Assembly (NCBI GenBank): GCA_030624545.1
Contig: JAUXJX010000170.1
Coordinates: forward strand, 1 to 5,381
DNA: 5,381 nt
Direction: 5' to 3'
Origin: Bacteroidota bacterium
GTDB taxonomy: Bacteria; Zhuqueibacterota; JdFR-76; DREG01
The notes beneath the pieces were generated by a model. The model worked only from the letters and a program-made list of their open reading frames with translations. It searched no databases and was not told the origin of the DNA. Position 1 is the first letter of the stretch, and each line of letters opens with the position of its first letter. The translations under genes and the position numbers were made by a program. Shown here in pieces: positions 1-5,381 of this stretch.

Positions 1-1064
1 AATATTATGTAGGCCGGATAGATAATCTGCATGAGCGGAAAATACGGGATCATTTGCTCTTGGTCAAATACCTTGGCAGCTTTGCGCAGGCAGATGTTCT
101 CTAATATAAGTTTCGCCGCCAAAGATGCAACCCAAAGAACAACGAGGGCCGGGTAAAATATAGCTAAAATCAAGAAAAGAAGATGATAGCCAAACAGAAG
201 CAATGAAAGCCCAATGGATGCTCCACTCTTTCTAAATGTTTTGCTGTTCTTTCGTACCTGCTGATGAAATAACTCTCTTGCGTTAACCGAGGGTTGCGTC
301 AGAACGAATGTTCGCGGATCCGCACAATAGTCCATTTTGCCGTTGCTAACTGAACGAAAACGCTCGGTCAAATGCACGTCATCTCCACTGCGAAGGCCTT
401 GCAAGGATTTGAACCCGCCGGCATTTTTGTAGGCGTCCAGGCGATATGCCAAGTTGCGCCCGATGCTTGTGAACGGGAAACCCATTTTGGTGAGGGCCGA
501 GGCGCATATGGCGGAAAAGAGATTGTCAAATTCTTGCAATTTATGAAAGAATCCCTGGCCGCGCATGAGTGGAGAATGGCCGAGTACCATCGCTACGCCG
601 GGTTGAAAATATTTGGCGAGATGGCGAAACCACTCTTTCGGAACAACACAGTCCGCGTCTGTAGTAAATATGATTTCATTTTTTGCGGCCGCGATTCCCT
701 TGTCAAGAGCATTCATTTTGCCGCGCAATTCGTCGCTCTTATCCTTCAGGCGGATCAAACGCCAATTATGATGTTTCTCGCAGAATTCCCCAACAATCTG
801 TGGTGTGGTGTCCGACGAACAGTCATCCACAAAGATGATCTCATACCTATCCGATTGATAATCCAATTCTTGCAGACTCTCAAGACAGGGCAATATGCGC
901 TTCTCCTCGTTTCGCGCGGCAATAACCAAACTGATCGAAGGAGTAGCCTCCACTGACGGACTCCGCAATCTTGTCAGTCCGACATAGACCGCGATCAAGA
1001 GGGCGAAATAAAAGCTGCTCAAAATAATGAAAACAGAAGCGACGAGGTCTTGACTAATAATCAA
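1..1064 (-). CDS. Membrane-anchored family 2 glycosyltransferase, partial (C-terminus beyond the left edge)
   Basis: This gene runs leftward and is still open at the edge, with 354 codons visible. The translation reads as a GT2 (GT-A fold) enzyme, which transfers a sugar from a nucleotide-sugar donor at the cytoplasmic face of the membrane. Visible motifs, counted from a TTG at 1064, are the nucleotide-binding VDDCSSD (79-85), the metal-binding TTDADC with DAD at 136-138, the acceptor/catalytic GDD at 227-229, and a QQVRK sequence (268-272) in the place of the QxxRW motif of processive-type GT2 enzymes. One hydrophobic helix precedes the catalytic domain (about 8-30). At least two follow it (about 283-303 and 305-320), and a third begins at the edge. 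The start is uncertain. The frame has a TAA at about 1087-1089; after it TTG at 1064 is the first usual start and keeps the N-terminal helix, while TTG at 1022 would cut the helix in half. No Shine-Dalgarno is seen. The TTG start overlaps the Wzi-like gene by 11 bases, suggesting translational coupling. The sugar specificity is unknown. Confidence 0.9.
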   Translation of the reverse strand, partial: MIISQDLVASVFIILSSFYFALLIAVYVGLTRLRSPSVEATPSISLVIAARNEEKRILPCLESLQELDYQSDRYEIIFVDDCSSDTTPQIVGEFCEKHHNWRLIRLKDKSDELRGKMNALDKGIAAAKNEIIFTTDADCVVPKEWFRHLAKYFQPGVAMVLGHSPLMRGQGFFHKLQEFDNLFSAICASALTKMGFPFTSIGRNLAYRLDAYKNAGGFKSLQGLRSGDDVHLTERFRSVSNGKMDYCADPRTFVLTQPSVNARELFHQQVRKNSKTFRKSGASIGLSLLLFGYHLLFLILAIFYPALVVLWVASLAAKLILENICLRKAAKVFDQEQMIPYFPLMQIIYPAYII

Positions 1065-2745
1065 GCTTAAATCCGAAATGGGATGTGGTTAAATTGGAAG
1101 TCACCCCGGACACTCTGGTCCTCTGATGGGTGATGGAAAAATCCAGGAATAGATCGTTGAAAATCTCATACCGAACATAGAATTCCGAGCGATTTTCAGT
1201 AGTCAGTATCCCTTCCAGGAATTTGCGTGTTTCTCTCGGTTCTGATTGCGTGCCCAGCAGTGTTTTGTGTCCGGCCAAAATATCTCCTCCAATATTCTCA
1301 TTGCGGTAATTGTCGCCGTGCTTCAACTGCTGGAATTTTATGCCGGTTCTAAAACGATAATGCCAGTCCTTCTCCAGGTTTGCGTAAATCACCTGGGAGT
1401 TCGGGCCTGCCCAATATCCAAGTGAGCGTCCGTCGTTTATGTATCGATTGATCTTGAACTTGTGGGTGTAGACCCAGGGCATGACGGCCACATATTCCAA
1501 ACGCAGAGTGAGGTTGGCAAGACTGAATGGATCCACAAACTGCATGCCCAGTTGGAATGCATGCTTATTGGCCCACCAGTCCGTAAACAGCTTGCTTCTT
1601 TTGAATTCATCGATAAAGACGGTTCCATAGATCTTTCCGCCGCGGAAAATCCTTGCCTCCAGGTCGAGAGCGATGGTCTCATTGTCGCGATCCCTCAGGT
1701 TATGCTCCGTAGCCCTGTAGAAATTGAATGGCACCCAGTAGGCCCAATCAGCCGTGCGATTGCCATAAATGACCAGTTCCGTTAGTCCGATGGCCAGCCG
1801 GGAGATTGGTGAGAATTCGAAGCGATGCGCAGATATCCACTTGTTTGAGAAAATCGGCTGCCCATCGATAAAATTATTGCCGGGCTCTGCCAACAGCTTT
1901 CCGTGCATGAAGGAGAAACTGCCCCACTTCCAATTCTTGTTGAGCGCAAAATAGGGATATTGTTCTACATTGTTCGACAGGATGAGTTGCCCGGATTCGC
2001 CAAGACCCCAGGTAGTCGGTTGATGAGCAAATCTCAGGTCCAGAAAGCTTGCTCGATAAACCAGCTCCCCGCCGCTGCGATCGAAAAAGGTCTTTCCGCT
2101 CACCGATTGATTCCAGGTGCCCATCAGGATCGGATCTTGAATCCGATATGCTGAGTCACCCCGCAGTGCCACAAGGGAAACTTCGAGGGCGTAGGCGAAT
2201 TTTTCCGTAAGAGTCCCGCGCACTCTATAAGTTTGAGAATTCGAAGACCGGTGTATGTCATCGCTGCGCCGGTCAAAGGTAAAATCCTGAATGAAATCGA
2301 CAGTAAAACTGTTTGTTGAGTCCTCCCACAAAAAGATATGATTTTTTTCTTCAGGTTGGTTTTTCTGAAAGAAACGGCGAAAGTCGGTCTTAAGTTGTTG
2401 GAAACTTGATACCGGGGAATACCAGTCACGTTCTTCGGTGAGATGTTCGTATCTTCGTTGACGATCGATTTCGAAGCGGAAATCCGCCAGGAAATTGTCA
2501 AGGCGATTCTGATCAATAGGAGTAAGTTGCTGGCGTTTTGAATTCACGCTGACCAATATCGTGCTCATGCGGCCGCGATCGAAAGGTTTGACGCCGTCGC
2601 GGATGTTTTCAAGAATGCCCAAAGTTTCCATCCGATCTATGAATGCATAGACGGGATGATTAATTGGCACGCTTACCGGATTGCCGGCGAACAAAATTTC
2701 GCAGCCGAGGAAAAATAAGAGTAGAAAGTATGTTTTGCTCTTCAT
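1054..2745 (-). CDS. Wzi-like capsule assembly family outer-membrane beta-barrel protein
   Basis: This is a complete 563-residue secreted protein. Residues 1-20 form a signal peptide (basic start, FLLLFFLG core), with probable cleavage after A20. The single cysteine, C15, sits in a poor lipobox (FLGC), so a lipoprotein is less likely. Residues 28-65 (NHPVYAFIDRMETLGIL, then FDRGRM) match the N-terminal segment typical of proteins related to the capsule assembly Wzi family. From about 145 onward the sequence alternates polar and aromatic residues, as in membrane beta-strands. Wzi-family-like blocks include the TTWGLGESGQLILSNN stretch (244-259) and the MHGKL strand (280-284). The protein ends in HFGFKLDY, with the C-terminal aromatic residue typical of outer-membrane barrels. 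E. coli Wzi binds group 1 capsule at the cell surface; a similar export or anchoring role here is inferred from the family and from the glycosyltransferase encoded next. An in-frame TAG lies 9 bases before the ATG, so the start is firm, but there is no Shine-Dalgarno. Family-level call only. Confidence 0.82.
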   Translation of the reverse strand: MKSKTYFLLLFFLGCEILFAGNPVSVPINHPVYAFIDRMETLGILENIRDGVKPFDRGRMSTILVSVNSKRQQLTPIDQNRLDNFLADFRFEIDRQRRYEHLTEERDWYSPVSSFQQLKTDFRRFFQKNQPEEKNHIFLWEDSTNSFTVDFIQDFTFDRRSDDIHRSSNSQTYRVRGTLTEKFAYALEVSLVALRGDSAYRIQDPILMGTWNQSVSGKTFFDRSGGELVYRASFLDLRFAHQPTTWGLGESGQLILSNNVEQYPYFALNKNWKWGSFSFMHGKLLAEPGNNFIDGQPIFSNKWISAHRFEFSPISRLAIGLTELVIYGNRTADWAYWVPFNFYRATEHNLRDRDNETIALDLEARIFRGGKIYGTVFIDEFKRSKLFTDWWANKHAFQLGMQFVDPFSLANLTLRLEYVAVMPWVYTHKFKINRYINDGRSLGYWAGPNSQVIYANLEKDWHYRFRTGIKFQQLKHGDNYRNENIGGDILAGHKTLLGTQSEPRETRKFLEGILTTENRSEFYVRYEIFNDLFLDFSITHQRTRVSGVTSNLTTSHFGFKLDY

Positions 2746-2772
2746 GTATGCATTCTAATATAACAGGTGTAG

Positions 2773-2828
2773 AATATAGTCCTGCCCAATCAAATTTACA
2801 AGATATTCGTCTATCTTGGGGGAGTCAA
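2773..2828 (-). promoter_or_regulatory. Candidate sigma70-type promoters for the leftward Wzi-like/glycosyltransferase unit
   Basis: Two overlapping matches lie just before the Wzi-like gene on the minus strand. The proximal one has TTGTAA (2796-2801), a 17-base spacer and TATATT (2773-2778), which would start transcription near 2766 and leave a leader of about 20 bases. The distal one has TTGACT (2823-2828), a 17-base spacer and TATCTT (2800-2805). Spacing is ideal in both, and each matches the consensus at 9 of 12 positions. A TAAATTTG (2791-2798) also fits the Bacteroidota -7 element TAnnTTTG, but the matching upstream TTTG box was not found at the usual distance. Which one is used depends on the host's main sigma factor. 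Confidence 0.45.
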
Positions 2829-2978
2829 CTAAGAGAGTTAATCCGTCTTCGTTTCAAGGCATGCAATGTTGGGAGTCTATGGTTCTTGCGTTCTCGGCAA
2901 TATCCTCATCGACACTCATGACAATTCATTTTCTAACTTCATTTATCGTCAAACAGTACAAAGAATTAACATTCCTCA

Positions 2979-3020
2979 TGTCAGGTTTTGTCTGACACAT
3001 CAATTGGTTCTTTCATTATT
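2979..3020 (+). promoter_or_regulatory. Candidate rightward promoter overlapping an inverted repeat (possible operator)
   Basis: The arms TGTCAG (2979-2984) and CTGACA (2992-2997) are perfect inverted copies around a 7-base loop. The right arm itself resembles a -35 box (5 of 6). It is followed after 16 bases by CATTAT (3014-3019), or after 17 by ATTATT (3015-3020), as a weak -10. If used, transcription would begin near 3026-3028 and leave a leader of about 250 bases before the small membrane protein gene. A repeat sitting on a -35 box is a common layout for a repressor site, but 6-bp arms also arise by chance. There is no T-run after the stem, so it does not look like an intrinsic terminator. 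Confidence 0.22.
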
Positions 3021-3206
3021 TTAAAGAAGATCCTAGAATGGAAACCGGCTGCCAGTATGACCTTAGTGTTTATTCAGGTTTGATGAATTCATTTGCAAAA
3101 GAACTTCTTCTTTGGAGAGATTTGGGATGCAATTGAGCGAAAGTTTGCGTAAAATACACAACGCCGGATTTGCCATGATTAGAGGGCTAACCACTTGAAA
3201 GTGAAC

Positions 3207-3230
3207 ATCGAAGTAACTTTTGACTTCGAT
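3207..3230 (+). repeat. Perfect 8-bp inverted repeat (leader hairpin or operator)
   Basis: ATCGAAGT (3207-3214) and ACTTCGAT (3223-3230) are exact reverse complements around an 8-base loop, ending 47 bases before the ATG of the small membrane protein. In RNA this would fold as a modest stem-loop; in DNA it could bind a dimeric regulator. It is followed by ATTCGGAAATCG and not by a T-run, so it is not an intrinsic terminator. A near-palindrome, CACTTGAAAGTG (3192-3203), lies four bases upstream. Confidence 0.4.
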
Positions 3231-3277
3231 ATTCGGAAATCGACCAAGTAGAAGAATTCCTTGTTGCTTGGCAGACA

Positions 3278-3826
3278 ATGAAGAAAAAAAGCCGCTCAAA
3301 AAGACCTGCACGCAAAAAGCGCCTATCTCCTGCCCAGAAGCCCAAGGGCACCTTTGTCAAGCAGCTCTGCCTTCTTCTTGTTCTTTGCGGGACAATATAC
3401 ATCTACTTTTCCATACCGTTTTATAGGGCATGGATTGAAAGCCGCATCCTTCCATATTACAAACAGATGCCGCATCAAATAAAGACTATGGACTTAGAGA
3501 AACGCCTTACTGAAAGACACCAATACAATTATCTGATTCCAAAAATGATAAGGGAACAAACTTCGGATTCCTCGGTCGTTCTTTTTCCTTCGCGAGCCTA
3601 CACTCAGAAAAATTTTTCCAGAGATTTCTATAGCTGGCACCACCCGATTTGGAATTACTATTTCTTTGGACCTGGAAATTATGTCCTTTTCAATAAGGAA
3701 ATTGTGCAAGATTTCTCCGGCGTGACACATGCGGTTTACTGTGAAGAAGGGAGAATCCGCCTCATTGAAATTGATGCTCCCGAAAAACTAACAGCCGTAT
3801 TAGAAAGCTATCGAGAACCTGAGTGA
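3278..3826 (+). CDS. Small bitopic membrane protein of unknown function, first gene of the rightward unit
   Basis: This encodes 182 residues that I do not recognise as a named family. The first 24 residues are very basic (KKKSRSKRPARKKR at 2-15) and carry no acidic residue. One membrane helix follows (about 27-48), so by the positive-inside rule the N-terminus is cytoplasmic and residues of about 50-182 are periplasmic. The outer part has a helical stretch rich in K, R and E (about 66-95), then a small alpha/beta-like section (SVVLFPSRAY at 99-108; aromatic-rich WHHPIWNYYFFGPGNYVLFN at 120-139; RIRLIEID at 159-166). That pattern recalls the periplasmic tails of some GT-C glycosyltransferases, where a strand ending in FPS or LPP is followed by an aromatic YFLYP-like strand. 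The next gene, 40 bases downstream, is a GT-C type enzyme, so a partner or accessory domain is a reasonable inference, not proof. An in-frame TGA lies at 3221-3223 and ATG 3278 is the first usual start after it. There is no clear Shine-Dalgarno. Confidence 0.8.
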   Translation: MKKKSRSKRPARKKRLSPAQKPKGTFVKQLCLLLVLCGTIYIYFSIPFYRAWIESRILPYYKQMPHQIKTMDLEKRLTERHQYNYLIPKMIREQTSDSSVVLFPSRAYTQKNFSRDFYSWHHPIWNYYFFGPGNYVLFNKEIVQDFSGVTHAVYCEEGRIRLIEIDAPEKLTAVLESYREPE

Positions 3827-3866
3827 AATGCTGACGATGAACAAGGCAATCTGAATCCAATCACTT

Positions 3867-5228
3867 ATGTATATCATCACGATCATACTCCACTATGCTA
3901 TCGGATGGGGGCTTCTGAACAAATTGGGATTTCGCCGGAATGGTTGGGAAATCTTTGGATTGGCTTTTCCCCTCGGTCTTGGCAGCGGAACGGTAGCCGT
4001 ATTTTTGATGGATGCCATGGGGATTCCACTCACGACCTTCTCGACTACTCTCGTTTTCCTTGTAATGGCGGCTGCTCTTATCTATCCATGGCGTAGCGGA
4101 ATTAAAGCAGTGGCTTGGCCTCATATACCGCGTTCGATTGGGAAAATCAAGAAAATATCTCTCGTCGAATGGATCTCTTTGGGCATGATTTTCGCGCTCT
4201 GTTTACCCAGTCTGTGGCGGTGCTTTTATCTCCCGGTGACCCCGTACGATTCAATACATGGAATCGATTTGGTGGCAAAGTACGCTGTCCAGGACGGTAA
4301 AATCAATTCGAGCATGTTTTCGGATGTGGGCCAGTATTTGTCCACACAGCCGTATTACGCGCCGTTTGCTGCACTAAGCCAGACAATTTACCGGCTGGCT
4401 GGGCATCCATTTGGCAAGATATGGCTTGCGCTTATGTTCCTCTCCCTTCTGGTGGTATTTTATGTCAACCTGCGCAAAAAAATACATCCGGCGCTGGCAG
4501 GATTCTTGACCATTGTTCTCATCTCCATTCCGGAACTCTATGCCTATACGTTTCTGCTTCAGACTGATTTCTCCAATGCCGTTTTCGTCTCGATTTCTGT
4601 CATATATGCCTTTCGTTTCATCAAAGAACGGGAGATGAAGTACTTCTGGCTTTCGAGCATACTATTCGGATTCGGCGCCTGGTCGCGTTCGGAAACCCTT
4701 GCTTTTGCCATAATCGCCGCAATTCTGATAATTCTCTTCACCCTCTCGGACAAGCCCCTGCCTTCCTTCAAGCTCGGGTTGATTTTCTTTTCGATGAGCT
4801 TTCTATTTTTTGCAGTGTGGAATCTATATTATCTCCCCTACGTCCTGGAATATACGCCCGAAAGTTATTTCAAATTTGGCTTTTGGGATCCTGAAAGGCT
4901 CTCAACCATTTGGAAGGGCATGTGGATCATTTTGTCTGACACGGCCTATTGGGGATATGTGCTGTATTTTTTTTTCGCAATAGCTGCAATCAACCTTCTT
5001 TTCTTTCGTGACCGCGGCAATTTGTTTATCTTGTTATGGATTATCCTCCTATTCTGTGGATTTCTGGTTTTGTTGTATCACTTGCAATTGGGACTTTTTG
5101 CCAACGTTAATTACACGTTCCGGCGAGGCAGCTTCAAACTCTGGCCAATAATGATCTTTTATATTGGCACATCTGCCTTATTTGTGCGGATTTCTGAAAA
5201 AATTGAAAATTGGCAAAGAATTAAATAA
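3867..5228 (+). CDS. Polytopic GT-C type (PMT/ArnT-like, family 39-like) glycosyltransferase
   Basis: This encodes a 453-residue integral membrane protein with roughly ten or more hydrophobic helices. The clearest are at about 1-20, 29-51, 57-74, 98-118, 183-201, 207-230, 236-251, 258-270, 276-293, 302-323, 363-380, 386-406 and 425-440. GT-C enzymes transfer a sugar from a polyprenyl-phosphate donor on the periplasmic side. The main clue is the first large loop, with PYDSIHGID (126-134), where these enzymes carry a catalytic acidic residue; D128 is the best candidate. The PLGLG start of helix 2 is usual in bacterial members. A WSRSE sequence (272-276) stands where relatives often have TKNEG or similar, and an FRRGSFKLWPI stretch (418-428) precedes the last helix. 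The N-terminus is short and there is no sizeable periplasmic domain after the last helix, which may matter given the small membrane protein encoded just upstream. An in-frame TGA at 3852-3854 makes ATG 3867 the first usual start; no Shine-Dalgarno is seen. A polymerase or flippase is a less likely alternative. The sugar is unknown. Confidence 0.75.
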   Translation: MYIITIILHYAIGWGLLNKLGFRRNGWEIFGLAFPLGLGSGTVAVFLMDAMGIPLTTFSTTLVFLVMAAALIYPWRSGIKAVAWPHIPRSIGKIKKISLVEWISLGMIFALCLPSLWRCFYLPVTPYDSIHGIDLVAKYAVQDGKINSSMFSDVGQYLSTQPYYAPFAALSQTIYRLAGHPFGKIWLALMFLSLLVVFYVNLRKKIHPALAGFLTIVLISIPELYAYTFLLQTDFSNAVFVSISVIYAFRFIKEREMKYFWLSSILFGFGAWSRSETLAFAIIAAILIILFTLSDKPLPSFKLGLIFFSMSFLFFAVWNLYYLPYVLEYTPESYFKFGFWDPERLSTIWKGMWIILSDTAYWGYVLYFFFAIAAINLLFFRDRGNLFILLWIILLFCGFLVLLYHLQLGLFANVNYTFRRGSFKLWPIMIFYIGTSALFVRISEKIENWQRIK

Positions 5229-5257
5229 AGTTAGAAAACGGAAACAATAACAAACCA

Positions 5258-5381
5258 ATGATTAACGGAAAACTACTGATTACCGGAGGTGCGGGATTTG
5301 TCGGTTCCAATCTCGCGATCTCATTCAGGGAAAAGTACCCGAAACTCGATGTAATTGCGCTGGACAACCTGAAGCGCCGCG
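5258..5381 (+). CDS. NAD-dependent sugar epimerase/dehydratase (extended SDR), N-terminal fragment
   Basis: Only the first 41 codons are present. They begin with a classic Rossmann strand and dinucleotide loop, KLLITGGAGFVGSN (5-18), in which GGAGFVG fits the GxxGxxG motif of extended short-chain dehydrogenases. A second strand ends in VIALDNLKRR (32-41), where the aspartate after the strand would hold the NAD ribose. The DNLKRR ending, with a next codon starting in G, resembles CDP-paratose 2-epimerase (RfbE/Tyv-like) proteins more than GalE, but 41 residues cannot settle the substrate. These enzymes work in the cytoplasm to make activated sugars. The gene starts 29 bases after the GT-C gene, so the two are probably co-transcribed. 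No Shine-Dalgarno is seen; the leader is A-rich. Confidence 0.85.
   Translation, partial: MINGKLLITGGAGFVGSNLAISFREKYPKLDVIALDNLKRR

Larger units (their letters stand above)
2746..3277. other. Divergent intergenic region (532 bases) between two glycan transcription units
   Basis: No convincing protein gene fills this gap; the open frames on both strands are short and unlike known proteins. It is more AT-rich than the genes around it. Its left end carries the leftward promoter candidates. The middle has an inverted repeat, TGTCAG and CTGACA around a 7-base loop (2979-2997). The right end has a near-palindrome CACTTGAAAGTG (3192-3203) and an 8-bp hairpin (3207-3230). A 23-codon frame (3127-3198) has the best ribosome-binding match in the window, GGAGAG at 3114-3119, seven bases before its ATG; it is treated as a possible leader peptide, not as a gene call. 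The length and structure suit a control region for both units, but nothing shows a specific regulator. Confidence 0.6.

Noticed and set aside
372..956. A 194-codon open frame on the plus strand.
   Set aside because: It lies wholly opposite the glycosyltransferase gene, whose translation has clear GT2 motifs. The plus-strand product has no recognisable pattern and looks like an antisense shadow.
2748..2921. A 57-codon plus-strand frame starting just outside the Wzi-like gene.
   Set aside because: It overlaps the leftward promoter candidates, has no ribosome-binding site, and its product shows no family-like or structured pattern.
2979..2997. The inverted repeat considered as an intrinsic terminator.
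   Set aside because: The stem is only 6 bp and no T-run follows it on either strand, so it is listed as a possible operator instead.
3063..3311. An 82-codon minus-strand frame across the intergenic gap.
   Set aside because: Its start lies inside the small membrane protein gene, the product resembles no family I know, and no promoter was seen for it.
3828..3854. An 8-codon frame (ATG to TGA) between the small membrane protein and GT-C genes.
   Set aside because: It is too short to support; it has no ribosome-binding site and the arrangement is expected by chance.
5229..5257. Search for a terminator or promoter between the GT-C and epimerase genes.
   Set aside because: The 29-base gap is A-rich with no stem-loop or promoter pair, which supports co-transcription.

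Overview
The window is a piece of a bacterial cell-surface polysaccharide locus. It carries two transcription units that point away from each other across a 532-base gap. The leftward unit encodes a Wzi-like outer-membrane beta-barrel (1054-2745) followed by a membrane-anchored family 2 glycosyltransferase (1-1064, cut by the left edge). The rightward unit encodes a small one-helix membrane protein (3278-3826), a polytopic GT-C type glycosyltransferase (3867-5228) and the first 41 codons of an NAD-dependent sugar epimerase (from 5258, cut by the right edge).

Organism: the signal peptide and beta-barrel with a C-terminal aromatic residue imply a Gram-negative, outer-membrane bacterium. Base composition looks moderate, somewhat under 50% GC by eye. 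None of the five main genes has a recognisable Shine-Dalgarno sequence before its start. That is common in the Bacteroidota and their FCB-group relatives (Ignavibacteria, Calditrichota, KSB1 and similar), and long Wzi-like proteins of this style occur there too. This placement is an inference and cannot be made firmer from 5.4 kb.

How the genes may work together: the epimerase would supply a nucleotide-activated sugar, and the family 2 enzyme would transfer a sugar at the inner face of the inner membrane. The GT-C enzyme would transfer a sugar from a lipid-phosphate donor on the periplasmic face, perhaps with the small membrane protein as its separate periplasmic part. The Wzi-like barrel would help display or anchor the polymer at the outer membrane. 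Substrates cannot be read from the sequence.

The central gap (2746-3277) holds good sigma70-like promoter matches for the leftward unit, a weaker candidate for the rightward unit that overlaps an inverted repeat, and a perfect 8-bp hairpin 47 bases before the first rightward gene. No RNA gene, insertion sequence, CRISPR array or clear terminator was seen. I found no strong evidence of a wholly new system. The most interesting points are the small membrane protein paired with a GT-C enzyme, and the structured leader in front of them.
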